A stretch of 64,000 nt of DNA from Linanthus parryae (lineage: Eukaryota > Streptophyta > Magnoliopsida > Ericales > Polemoniaceae): positions 156,747,345 through 156,811,344 of the forward strand of contig JALGPY010000002.1 in the NCBI GenBank assembly GCA_023055425.1, read 5' to 3'. Shown piece after piece: positions 43,159 to 53,351 of the stretch. Under the pieces are notes generated by a model. The model was not told the DNA's origin. It saw only the letters and a list, made by a program, of their open reading frames with translations, and did not search any database. Numbering within the stretch: position 1 is the stretch's first letter; each line of letters opens with the position of its first letter. A program made the translations under genes and the position numbers.

Positions 43159-43432
43159 CTGTGGCGGATGCAGGATTATAATAGAATTGGGCCAACTTAT
43201 CAAAAAGCATTAATAGTGTGAAAGTTGTACCGATATTCTCATAACTCGAATTGATATTAATATTAGACAACTGTTTAATCCTAAAAATGAACGGATCGAA
43301 TTGGATTGTTCCAATTTGATGAGGCCAACACGTAAAATTCATTTGAAAACAATACAAATCTCATTGGCCAATAATGAAAAATTAAAACTTTGGAGGGGCT
43401 GTCGCCCGTGGCTGCCCATGTGCCCGTCGATG
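43159..43432. mobile_element. hAT-like MITE (274 bp)
   Basis: Flanked by the 8-bp direct repeat GAAGCAGA (43151-43158 and 43433-43440). The left end CTGTGGCGGATGCAGG matches the CAGTGGCGGATCCAGG end of a common plant MITE type; the right end is a decayed inverted copy (about half the positions match). An 8-bp duplication is typical of hAT elements. It splits the RNase H of H, whose EAEYRAI reading resumes on the right. No coding capacity. Confidence 0.7.
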
Positions 43433-43715
43433 GAAGCAGAATACAGAGCCATCTGATTTCATACTTCAAAATTTGGTGATCATGTCTGCAGTCAATTCTC
43501 TACAGTGATAATCTCTCAGCTTAGCCAGAATTACAGTTTTTCATCTTGAAGCTAAGCATTTGGAGATGTTTTCTTTTTTTTGGGGGGGGGGCACGAAACT
43601 GTAGGACTTCTGAAAATTCTTCACATTCCAGTACTGATCAATCACTAGACTTTCTTACTAAAGCTCTCTCAGCTCCCAAGTTTCATGATCTGCTACCCAA
43701 ATATCACCTCAATAT
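43433..43715 (+). pseudogene. Copia H, pol C-terminus, third part
   Basis: EAEYRAI resumes after the MITE. LDFLTKALSAPKFHDLL (about 43649-43699) is the C-terminal copia motif. A poly-G run near 43581 shifts the frame. Element I interrupts at 43715, and the frame continues beyond I at 48050. Confidence 0.75.
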
Positions 43716-43830
43716 TGTAAGAGGCTGAAAATGTCCCCTCCCAGGTCTCACATCGTATTCATCAATATATAGCGTATTTACAATAGGAAATTACATTCTA
43801 GTCCTACTAATTACAATACTATGACTAATA
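43716..43830 (-). repeat. 3' LTR of element I (115 bp)
   Basis: Plus-strand TGTAAGAGGCTG to GACTAATA. It differs from the 5' LTR at three positions (G/T, C/T, T/C). Confidence 0.9.
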
Positions 43831-46800
43831 CTCCCCCTCAGTCGGAGTGGGAGGAGACCGAACGCTCAGGCTGGACCTGAAACGCTCAAATAAATGTCGA
43901 GGCAAGCCCTTTGTGAATATGTCTGCATACTGATAATCAGCAGGAATATGTAGAACATGAAGGTGCCCGAGGCGCACCTTCTCACGAACAAAATGCAAGT
44001 CAATTTCCACATGCTTCGTTCGCTGGTGTTGTACTGGGTTACCAGATAGGTAAACTGCACTGAAGTTATCACAATAAACCACAGAAGCACGAGGGGTGAA
44101 ACTTGAAGCTCAATGAGAAGGTTGCGAATCCAACATAACTCAGATACAGCGTTTGCCACGCCACGGTATTCGGCTTCAGCACTAGATCGAGAGACTGTGG
44201 CTTGACGCTTAGATGACCAGCTGAGTAAGTTGTCACCAAGGAAAACACAGTAACCAGAAGTGGACCGCCGAGTGTCCGGACAACCAGCCCAATCAGCATC
44301 AGTATATGCAGTGAGACCATCAGGAGCAGTAGCAGATATGCAAAAACCATAATCAAGTGTACCGCTAACATACCGTAGGATTCGCTTCAAGGCATGAAAA
44401 TGTGGTTCCCGCGGATCATGCATGAAGAGACAAATCTGCTGGACTGCATAGGATAGCTCAGGGCGAGTGAAGGTAAGGTATTGTAGAGCACCTGCTAAGC
44501 TCCTGTAAAGAGTAGGATCAGAAACAGGAGGGCCAGATTCCGCAGTAAGTTTACTACCTGTCTCAACAGGTGTAGCAACAGGCTTACACGCGCTCATGGA
44601 GGCACGGCGAAGGATGTCACGAGCATACTGGCGTTGAGACAGAAACAAGCCAGAGGAATCCCGAGTAACAGCAATACCCAAGAAGTGATGCAAGGGGCCA
44701 AGATCTGACATGGCAAACTCACCGGACAACTGTGCGACAATCTGCTGTAAAAGAGCCGACGAGGAGCCGGTGATGATAATATCGTCCACATAAAGAAGGA
44801 GATAGACAGTTTCTGAGCCGCATCGGGAAACAAAAAGTGACTCGTCACAGTAGCAACATGAAAAACCAACTCTGTCGGTGAGGAATGTGGCAAACCGCTG
44901 AAACCAAACCCGGGGGGTCTGCTTAAGTCCATAGAAAGACTTCCGAAGACGACATACATAATCAAGACGGTGAGGATCACGATACCCAGGGGGTTGGTGC
45001 ATATAGACAGTCTCCTCCAAATCACCATGAAGAAAAGCATTCTTAACATCAAGCTGTCGAATGGGCCAAGAGCTAGAGACAGCTAGTGTAAGAACTGTGC
45101 GAATGGTTGCAGGTTTAACCACTGAGCTAAAAGTCTCCTCACAATCCACACCCACCATTTGGGATTTGCCATTGGCAACTAGACGGGCCTTATAGCGCTG
45201 AAGAGTACCGTCAGCCCGATACTTATGTCGAAAAAGCCACATAGCCCGTAATATGTTTCCCTTAGCAGGGCGAGGCACCAAGTCCCAAGTGTGGTTCTTA
45301 ACCATAGCACCAAACTCATCATCCATATCAGCCTTCCAGTGTAGGTCCGATACAGCAGACACATGGGATTTAGGTAAAGGCGAGAAGGAGGGAGATGTTT
45401 GGGCATGTAGAGTAAGACGCTGAATGGGCTTGGTGATGTCGTGTTTGGATCGGGTGGTCATCTGTGGGGAGTGTGGAGGGGGAGGAGGACTAGGTGGTTC
45501 AGGTACCGCAAGAGGTGTAGATTGAGAACTAGAAGGACCCATAGGAGAGGCAACCATGGGTGATCCTATCGGTACGTGTGTGGGAGGAGAAGAGCGAGCA
45601 TGACACTCTCGGATAAAAGCAGTGGGAGGAAGGCTGTCATCTGGGTCAGGAGACCTATGAACGGGAGGAGAGGCTGAGATGGGGGTAGAGAAGGGAAAGA
45701 CAGACTCGTCAAAAGTTACATGACGAGAGATGTGTACTTGACCGGTGGAGAGGTCAATGCAGCGATAACCTCTAAAATTTGGAGGGTATCTGAGAAAGAC
45801 ACAACGAGCGGAGCGAGGACCAAGCTTATGGGGAGCTGTGGCAGAAAGGTTTGGATAGCACAAGCACCCAAACGTGCGAAGATGATCATAGGTGGGTTGA
45901 CGATGATAGAGAACGACAGTCGTAATGTTGTTCTGAAGTGCAGTGGTGGGAAGAATGTTGTGCAAGTAGACTGCTGTAGAAAGAGACTCAACCCAGAAGG
46001 ACGGGGGGAGGGAGGCCTGAGCAAGGAGGGTACGAGATATGTCGTTGACACGACGAATCATGCGTTCGGCCTTACCATTTTGTGGAGAGGTTTGGGGGCA
46101 CGCGAAACGAAAGACAATACCATTTTGTGCAGCATAGTCATGGAAAGACCCATTATCGAATTCACCCCCTAGATCACATTGGAAGGTCTTGATTTGTGTA
46201 TGAAACTGAGTACGAACAAAATTACCAAATTGCTTGAATTTGGCAAGAGGCTCAGATTTGTGTTTCAGAGGGTAAATCCATAGGAAATGTGAGAAATCAT
46301 CAAGCAATAAGAGGTAGTATTTGTACTTTGATTTACTAAGAACGGGAGAAGTCCACAAATCACTATGAATAATGTCAAATGGGGCAGCTGTACAAGATAA
46401 AGAAGGAGAAAAAGGTAGTCGGACATGCTTACCGGTCTGGCAAGAATGACACAAAGTGGTGTTATGAGCTTTAGTAGACGAGATATGGCTATGACTTCGA
46501 AGATATTCTAAGACATGGCTTCCAGGATGGCCAAGACGGTTATGCCACACAGGGGCCGGGAGAACAGCAAGAGATTGCGGTTGAGAAGTGGGATGTGTAG
46601 AGTGAAGGGAGTTAAGTGGATAAAGATCTCCAGTACTATTGCTTCTCAACAACAAATCTCCCGTACGAAGGTCTTTAACAGATAAACCAGTGGGGTCAAA
46701 CTCAACGGATACATTATTATCAAGAGTGAACTGACGAACAGAAACAAGGTTTTTGATAATGTGAGGGGTGAAAAGAACATTATTGAGATGAAGGGGTCTG

Positions 46801-47110
46801 GTGTGGGTACTAATAGTCTGCTGACCGGAACCACGAACCGGAATACTCATACCATTTCCAACCAACATATGAGAAATAGGACTATCTGAGGAGACAGAAG
46901 AAAGCATACCAGCGTGAGATGTAAGATGCGAAGATGCGCCCTAATCCATATACCAATTGTTGTCTGGGATCGCTGTAAGAGCATGTAGACGTTCTCTAGA
47001 GTTCGGCTGAAGTATACTATGGTCAAATGCTGGAGGCGGTGGAGTGTGTAGCGGTGCAGGACGCCAAACCCATCTGCCCCCTGATCCGGTGAAACCCATG
47101 TAGTAGCAGA
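43825..47110 (-). pseudogene. Pol polyprotein of element I
   Basis: Reading from about 47110 on the minus strand: a Pro-rich gag tail, protease NWYMD-stop-GASSHLT (catalytic D followed by TAG at 46941-46943 in place of Ser/Thr), integrase (VWHNRLGHPGSHVL, CHSCQTGKHVRLPF, IIHSDLW, FQCDLGGEFDNG, NGKAERMIRR: D, D and E all present), RT (NHTWDLVPRPAKGN, RQLDVKNAFLHGDLEETVYM, SFYGLKQTPRVWFQRF, LLLYVDDIIITG) and RNase H (YTDADWAGCPDTRRSTSG, SSAEAEYRG). Codons from 46907 to about 44100 are open without a break. A frameshift near 44090 moves the last 80 residues (VVYCDNFSAVYLS to ADIFTKGLPRHLFERF, 44082-43825) to another frame. Two lesions therefore separate it from an intact pol. Confidence 0.95.
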
Positions 47111-47146
47111 TGCCATGTAGTAGTAAGAAGTGCACTGAAGAGGCAA

Positions 47147-47915
47147 AATCTCGCGAAACGTAACCCAAAGAAAACTTCAGAACTGATCCAAGTAGTCCAA
47201 AAATGAGTAAACGGACCAAAAAATCGACTTCAGAGCACCAAAAAACCTTAGGAATCGGTCTTCGCAGGTCCAAAATCGGTGCAAAAATGAGCCAAGAAGC
47301 TAAGTAGAGGTTGTTATGAGCCAAAAACACCCTCTGGAGCCGGTACTGAAGCCGCGGCTGAATCAGAGATGTTTTGGAGCCACAAGGAAGCCGGTCAGCC
47401 GAGAGGAAGGCGCTGAGCCGGCCAGGAGCCGTGCGCTACAAGCGGCTGGGGCGGAAGCCGTGTAGCCGTGACAGCTCGAGCCGATTGGACGAAGCTGATG
47501 CTGCGCTGGAGCGGCTTCGGAAGCCGTGAGTGAGCCGGATCTGCTGGGAAGCGCACCGATTGAGCTGCACGCGTGGGAACGAGCCGGCGAGTGGATCGGA
47601 GCGAGGCGGAGTGCGGAGGCTTGTGGAGGCGCGTCCGGGCGCGTCGCAACTCCGTTCGCCTTGAAATTTTCGGGTTATGGTCGGAAATTAATTCCGAACA
47701 GAATGGGAGTTGTGGTGAGATGAACCGACCACTGTAGAATGAGGTAACGGAGAACAGTCCGTGCGTTTCGAATTGGACCGTAACGAAGAGCGAACTTGCG
47801 GAGTATACGATGAAAAGTTTCAACGGGCTAGGGAGGGACGATGTTGATCGGCGTTAATTGTTTCCAGATCAACTGTAGTGGCGTGTGGCCGGAGAGAAGA
47901 TGATGGAGCTAGCCC
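47147..47915 (-). other. Leader of element I, replacing gag
   Basis: About 770 bp between the primer-binding site and the gag tail, GC-rich and full of CGGCTC/GAGCCG units (about 47336-47590). Minus-strand frames are open (for example 47823-47395, 142 residues, Arg/Ser/Pro-rich) but show no gag core or zinc knuckle, so I do not call them genes. An Ale-type gag would need about 1 kb here. Confidence 0.5.
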
Positions 47916-47916
47916 T

Positions 47917-47929
47917 AGCTCTGATACCA
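47917..47929 (-). other. Primer-binding site of element I
   Basis: Minus-strand ATGGTATCAGAGC directly follows the 5' LTR and is a perfect initiator tRNA-Met type site. Confidence 0.9.
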
Positions 47930-48044
47930 TGTAAGAGGCTGAAAATGTCCCCTCCCAGGGCTCACATCGTATTCATCAACATATAGCGTATTTACAATAG
48001 GAAATTACATTCTAGTTCTACTAATTACAATACTATGACTAATA
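47930..48044 (-). repeat. 5' LTR of element I (115 bp)
   Basis: Pairs with 43716-43830. AATAT follows at 48045-48049. Confidence 0.9.
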
Positions 48045-48049
48045 AATAT

Positions 48050-48199
48050 AAGGTTCAACTTGCCGGGGTGTGTAGAAGTGATATGTAGAAAATAGTAGTG
48101 TGTGTGTGTAATATAGTATAAGCTTTTGAAGTAAACTGGATTCCTTCCCAACGACGCTTTCTTCTGCAATTGTGTCATTGAAAAGTTATTTTTATATAC
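48050..48199 (+). pseudogene. Copia H, last codons and 3' flank
   Basis: The frame left at 43715 (LLPKYHLNI) continues as FNLPGCVEV, a NLPG-type C-terminal end of copia pol, then stops. The following 100 bp may be the start of H's 3' LTR, but no partner is available for comparison. Confidence 0.5.
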
Positions 48200-48209
48200 A
48201 CAGATGAAC

Positions 48210-48316
48210 TTTTTTTTTTTTGAGAAATTGTTTTTTGTGGTCAACCGAGTTTGAACCCGGGACCTCATGCAGGGGCTTCCAACACGCTATCATTTGAGCT
48301 ACCACCCTAGCTGCTA
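48210..48316 (-). mobile_element. tRNA-derived SINE (short)
   Basis: On the minus strand a tRNA-like head contains box A (TAGCTCAAATGATAG, 48287-48301) and box B (GGTTCAAACTC, 48247-48257) at normal spacing, then a short body and an A-run of 12 (48210-48221). It cannot fold as a full tRNA with a paired acceptor stem, so it is a SINE or a tRNA pseudogene. A target duplication was not found. Confidence 0.65.
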
Positions 48317-48514
48317 CGGAAATTAAAATATACGTGATTATTCTTTCCCTTGGGTAGAATTTTACAAATAAAATTTTTGTATCGACTTATATTTACTTTA
48401 CAAATGAAAGTTTTTTATCTACATATTATTTTGGAGTATATTCTTGATATATTATGTTGGGTTTGTCTCGAATTCCGCAAGACGAATCGGTGTACCCGAT
48501 GCGTCTGATTTGTC

Positions 48515-48559
48515 CTCTGAGGAGGTGATCTCTGAGGAGGTGATCTCTGAGGAGGTGAT
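48515..48559. repeat. 15-bp tandem repeat, three units, in the J LTR
   Basis: CTCTGAGGAGGTGAT repeated three times without a change; the same three units are at 50522-50566 in the other LTR. They lie upstream of the TATA box. Confidence 0.95.
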
Positions 48560-48599
48560 GTCTAGGGCTTGGTGGGATTTTCCACCTCCTCTATACTAG

Positions 48600-48607
48600 T
48601 ATAAATA
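48600..48607 (+). promoter_or_regulatory. TATA box of the J LTR
   Basis: TATAAATA in the context CTAGTATAAATAGAGG, repeated at 50607-50614 in the second LTR. It is the likely core promoter of the element. Confidence 0.65.
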
Positions 48608-48948
48608 GAGGTGCTAGCTATTGTTTCTAATTGAGTCGAGTTGAGAGAGATTTGTGAGAGATATCATTGAGCGGGTGTGTGAGGTTAGGGTTTCATGGTT
48701 GTAGGCCATGAGGATGAGAGTACCGTGTCGACGTGGTCCGCGGATTGAGCCGTCTCTCCCCTACGATGTATTCCCTCATCGATATATGAAATTCTCCTCC
48801 TCCCTTGGATGTAGGCGGTTTGGCCGAACCACGTTAAATTCTTGTGTTGTCGTTTTTCTTCTCCTATATGGCGTGTGTTGAGTGTGTGATCGTGTGGCGT
48901 ATTTTTTGCTTCCGTTGCGGCGTGAATTCGACGAATAATTCCCCAACA

Positions 48949-50461
48949 AGAGGTATCAGAGCCAGGTTCACGATCCGGGTGGAGCACGCAGGTGAAAGGA
49001 CGAAGAAAACAAAAGGTTGAAGAATCGGAAAAAAAAAAGAAAAAAGAAAACGAGCAAGGAAAGAAAAAAGTAAAAAGTTGGTCTTTCTTTATTGGTCGTG
49101 GGTTGCTTGTGGAAGCACATAGGCACTAGTGTGCTGCTGTTGATTGGAGGATTAGGTGAGAAAAGATCCGGTGCACCAGCAGTTAGAGTGCTCCAGTGCT
49201 CCACATGTGGCCGAGACGCGATCGAGCGGTCCAGATTGTTTTGGGTGTTTCTGAGCTGCCTGTAAGTCCGATTGGGCTCGAAAAGGAGGTGAACCCTAGG
49301 TTTTTGGATGTTCCCGACGCGATGGCGGGGTCAGATTCTGCAAATTACCGCTGGATTTTGCAGAATTCTGACGTGGCAGTTTGCGGTGAGATCCAACGGT
49401 CCAAAATTGTTCGGGTGGTTATGGCGTGCCTGTAGATCGGATTGGGATGAGTCAGGAGTCTAACCCTATGTTTTTGGACGTTGCGGATTCATCGGTACGG
49501 TCATAATTTTGAGATTGTGGGTGGATTGATAAGATCGGCATCAATCGATATTGGTAGGAAGATCGAAGACGACGGGATGCGATCAGGGTCAATCAAGTTC
49601 AAGTCCAATCAGGTGGTCAATTAGAGGCGTTTTCCTAATTGAAAGTTCGATTGGCAACCTATGCAGGCTTGGGAGTGTGTTGACAGGTGGAGCTGCTGTT
49701 CAACATAGGAAAGAAGCATAGGCTTTGTGTGTTGTTGTGAGCACGAGACGCAACAGTTGCAGAGGAGTCTGGTCAGAGACGTGGGCAACTATTTCAAGGA
49801 AATTCACAAGAAGCTCCAGGGCAGAGATCGAGACAGTGGACGCAGTTGACAAGGCCATGGCAGCGGTGGCGTCTTGATATCTCTGTGTGGGTTTGTGACG
49901 ATAACTCTTGAGCAGCTCGAGGCAAGAAGAGAGGTAAGTCATGACGGATCCGCAAAGCGGTGGCTTTGCAAGACGTCTTGTTGAAGGCGTATAGTCGAAC
50001 AGGAGAAGCAACAGCGCAAGGAGAAGCACTCAGGACTGGCGTGGAGAAACACGTGGTTGACGTGTGAGGACGCTGAAGCATGGAGATAGTGCAGGATATG
50101 CAGCAGTTGCAGGTTGTTCGAGACGGTGCTCAAGTGATGAGAACGGTGATGAAGAATAATACTGCAGTTGTGAAGAGGAAGGGAGTCTCGTTTGCACTTG
50201 ACGTGGTTGGTGGAGAACTCTCCAGTGATGAGCTAGCTGGTGGAGAGATGGAGCCACACTACTCCCCAAAGTGTCATGCTTTGGGACGCACCCGTGTCGG
50301 GGGTGCGAGGCGTTCCCTAGGAGGGGTGCAGAGCATCTCGGTAGAGGTGCGATGGCGGTCCATGCAGTTGGAGCATGGCGGATGCGGCAGAGTTGACATC
50401 AACAACGGAGTTGGCTGAGGAATTTGCTAGGGACTTGCAGAATTCAATCCAAGGTGGAGTT
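48949..50461 (+). other. Interior of element J, no coding function recognised
   Basis: It begins with the primer-binding site (AGGTATCAGAGCC, 48951-48963). Open frames up to 112 residues occur but resemble no known protein. A diverged direct duplication of about 100 bp lies at 49217-49320 and 49388-49491, 171 bp apart, sharing CGGTCCA, ATTGTT(T/C)(T/G)GGTG and TTTTTGGA(T/C)GTT. Confidence 0.7.
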
Positions 50462-50954
50462 TGTTGGGTTTGTCTCGAATTCCGCAAGACGAATCGGTGT
50501 ACCCGATGCGTCTGATTTGTCCTCTGAGGAGGTGATCTCTGAGGAGGTGATCTCTGAGGAGGTGATGGCTAGGGCTTGGTGGGCTTTTCCACCTCCTCTA
50601 TACTAGTATAAATAGAGGTGCTAGCTATTGTTTCTAATTGAGTCGAGTTGAGAGAGATTGGTGAGAGATATCATTGAGCGGATGTGTGAGGTTAGGGTTT
50701 TATGGTTGTAGGCCATGAGGATGAGAGTACCGTGTCGACGTGGTCCGCGGATTGAGCCGTCTCTCCCCTACAATGTATTCCCTCATTGATATAGTGAAAT
50801 TCTCCTCCTCCCGTGGATGTAGGCGGTTTGGCCGAACCACGTTAAATTCTTGTGTTGTCGTTTTTCTTCTCCTATATGGCGTGTGTTGAGTGTGTGATCG
50901 TGTGGCGTATTTTTTGCTTCCGTTGCGGCGAGAATTCGACGAATTTCCCCAACA
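50462..50954 (+). repeat. 3' LTR of element J
   Basis: TGTTGGG to CCCCAACA, with the same three 15-bp units and TATA box as the 5' LTR. Confidence 0.9.
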
Positions 50955-51187
50955 ATATTGTACCAGGTCAAGCAGGGTAAAAAGAATGTAATTCACAGTC
51001 AGTTATGTGCATGTTCTGGAACATATATTCAAGCTTATACGACTTTTTCTTAAAGGAGATGAAATTAAAATTGCAAAAAATATGCATTTTTTTAATCTCA
51101 TTTAATTTGACGGTTTTTAATTCAGATCAAATATGTTTTGAAATTAAATATGCAAATCTATTACCGGGTGAAGCCCCGGAACCGGTT

Positions 51188-51190
<3 letters not shown>
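50955..51190. other. Non-coding flank with a short repeat
   Basis: No gene. ATATGCAAATCTATTA occurs at about 51149-51164 and again at about 51255-51270, on either side of an 80-90 bp block that carries the AT microsatellite and a GC-rich hairpin-like CCGGGTGAAGCCCCGG. The block could be a very small mobile element, but this is uncertain. Confidence 0.35.

Positions 51191-51236
<46 letters not shown>
51191..51236. repeat. AT dinucleotide microsatellite
   Basis: About 23 uninterrupted AT units. Confidence 0.95.
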
Positions 51237-51239
<3 letters not shown>

Positions 51240-52119
51240 TGCAAATGTATTAAAATATGCAAATCTATTAATCTCAAAATATATAAAATCTCTCACGTTA
51301 AGAATATCTTCAGTTCATATCAGTTATTTAGCTTTTTTCTTCATTTGGATTATTTATAAGAAAATTTTGACTCTTTCAACAGATATCAATCAGACTCGAT
51401 TAGGCAAAACATCATTGGTAGTTTATGAGCCCACTAAAGAAACGCACCAAATATGTTCGTTCTTTTGCTAACCAAATTTATAGTAGAACATATATAAAAG
51501 AAAAAAAACTAAAGTAGAAAACCATAGTGAAAATTCAATATAAGACTTTTCTTTAGACAAAGACCAAACTTCCAAAAGTGCATAAAATGTCTGTCTGCCA
51601 TAATCCTTTCTATCAAGAGTTCATGATCAGGATTTCTCATACGTGAACACACTTCGATCTGTTTTAAAAAAAAAGTGTTTTACTTTTGCAGTTAGTCAAA
51701 AAACGAACTCCTTATTTATTTTGGAAAATTTACTAACATTAATATGATGATAAATATAAGACAAATATTGACATCTTATTCCTAAAATTCATGTTCAAGT
51801 GGAAACTCATATTTCAATACACAATAATAGTTCTCTTAACTTTTCCTCTTCATATTCTTCTCTATGGTTAGATCTTTGTTTAAGGTATTATTATTCTTTC
51901 GGGTGGGTTATGACCTTATAGCTAGGGTCACATTCACACGACCACCTCATGTGCTTGTGGTTTGGCTGTCATAACTTGACCCATAAGTTCCTCAAAAAAT
52001 AAATAATAATCTTGACCCATAGATCTATAACCTTTTAGATATCCAACTACCTTATAAAATTATGATAGTTATTTGATTATATGTGCTAACTTAAACTTCA
52101 TCAATAATTTACATATTTA
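51237..52119. other. AT-rich region, nothing recognised
   Basis: No supported coding frame, terminal repeat or RNA gene. Confidence 0.5.
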
Positions 52120-52161
52120 GAGCATCTCCAATGGGTCACTTATATAGCGATTATCTTTAAA
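52120..52161. mobile_element. One end of a GAGCATCTCCAATGG MITE
   Basis: TTA followed by GAGCATCTCCAATGG matches the end of the element at 54103-55671. The other end is missing: a Helitron-like sequence begins 42 bp later. Confidence 0.5.
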
Positions 52162-53351
52162 TCTTATATATATATATATATCTTATATAAAAATAGAAAT
52201 TCCTACAATGAACCCACGTGTTGCCATTTGTCTTTAAACAATTGATATAATTATGACATTTGTAAATTTACATATCGATTGCTAAAATCAACCAATAAAA
52301 AATTTACATGTACCAACTTATTGCGTTGTCACTATAATTTTGGTGATTACTCTTTCATATATGTAACTTATGAACATTGTCATTTATTTCAATGTTATGG
52401 TGTTAGTAAAATTTTCATTAATGTTACTGATTGATTTCATGATGTGATTTTACTATTCAAATTTTATTGTTGGAAACGAAAAACCGTATACTCTATTTTT
52501 TCTTATCCATATAACATTTGTGTGAGCTATTTATCAATATGAAATTTAGGAGTCTAGGTAAACAAAATTCCAACGAAAAAATGAACAAAAAGTCACGTGG
52601 ATTGAAACGCTACGAACAAAAATCGACGTCGAATATTATTAAGAAAATAATAAGAATCAACTGGGGAGATATTTGGCATTTACGAATGTGCGTATGCGAC
52701 ATCACTTTCTGTTTTAATTTGTGTTCGATTTTTGTCTCTATAGTACAACTATAACATTTCTAAGTTGGAATGTAAATTCAATTTTATAGTATCATAGTAG
52801 TCTAAATAATTAATATGAATAAATGAATTACTGATGTTTTTCGATTATTCTTCAGAAAGAAATAATTCTTATAATAAATTCTTAGCTGATAAATATTAGA
52901 ATAAATCATATATTTTAATGATTAAAATGAGTTATAATCTCATATTTTAAGATGAATATTTGTATAAAAAAATTATGAAGCTACATTCTTATTATATACA
53001 ATTTGTACTTTTACCAACATAAATAAAAACAGCTACATATATGCGGATGAAATCACTATTTTCTTGAGAAACATGTTAAACTAATTGGTTACTCTAAATT
53101 CCTCTCAATGAGACTTCATTGCCGGAATAATATAAGTTGCTTACAAAAATAAAAGTTGTGATATGACCTAAACATTTAGAGAAAATGTAAAAATATTTTC
53201 TCTCTAAATTATTAACGTTTGTAGAGCAATAAAAAAATTCGACATATAGAAGTAAAATCATAAAAGGAGAATTCGTAATTTTTTCACAAAGTGAAAAAAA
53301 ACATATATGATAGGACAGCTCCCTGTGTCCATGGCGCGGGGTTACATCTAG
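52162..53351 (+). mobile_element. Second Helitron, non-autonomous (about 1.2 kb)
   Basis: The right end is CTAG (53348-53351) followed by T. Seven bases before it is a 7-bp stem (CCCTGTG 53321-53327 with CGCGGGG 53335-53341, two G-T pairs) that looks like a decayed CCCCGCG...CGCGGGG hairpin. The left end is probably the TC at 52162, preceded by A, although another TC at 52181 is possible. The AT-rich interior has no Rep/helicase gene. The element is unrelated in sequence to the one at 33671 apart from its ends. Confidence 0.6.

Larger units (their letters stand above)
43716..48044 (-). mobile_element. Ale/Retrofit-like copia element I, gag-less
   Basis: The two LTRs are each exactly 115 bp (43716-43830 and 47930-48044) and differ at three positions by eye. 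AATAT duplications flank it (43711-43715, 48045-48049). On the minus strand the primer-binding site (ATGGTATCAGAGC) follows the 5' LTR and a purine tract (CTGAGGGGGAG) precedes the 3' LTR. Pol is almost intact; gag is lacking apart from its last 50 or so codons. This is the least decayed element in the window. The LTRs are unusually short for copia. Confidence 0.9.
48455..48948 (+). repeat. 5' LTR of element J
   Basis: Holds three perfect tandem copies of CTCTGAGGAGGTGAT (48515-48559) and a TATA box (TATAAATA, 48600-48607) about 40 bp downstream. The second LTR has the same layout. Confidence 0.9.
48455..50954 (+). mobile_element. Non-coding LTR element J (2.5 kb)
   Basis: LTRs of 494 and 493 bp (48455-48948, 50462-50954) start TGTTGGG and end CCCCAACA, and differ at about ten positions plus two small indels by eye. 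GGTATCAGAGCC follows the first LTR, and a purine-rich AAGGTGGAG precedes the second. The 1.5 kb interior has no retrotransposon protein, so the element is non-autonomous, probably mobilised by a Tork-type copia. The flanks, TATTA on the left and ATATT on the right, overlap but do not match exactly. Confidence 0.85.

Noticed and set aside
45720..46172. 150-residue plus-strand frame
   Set aside because: It lies antisense to the intact integrase frame of element I and is a shadow.
46941..46943. Selenocysteine or programmed readthrough at the TAG in the protease of I
   Set aside because: Plants do not use selenocysteine, and readthrough would need conserved context in other copies; a point mutation is simpler.
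48210..48316. Functional tRNA gene on the minus strand
   Set aside because: Box A and B are present, but no paired acceptor stem can be built and an A-run follows a short body, as in a SINE.
50080..50418. 112-residue open frame inside J
   Set aside because: No similarity to gag, pol or a known plant protein can be seen and the frame lies in a non-coding LTR element; kept only as part of J's interior.
51190..51353. Tyr/Ile-rich open frames over the AT microsatellite
   Set aside because: They are translations of AT repeats.
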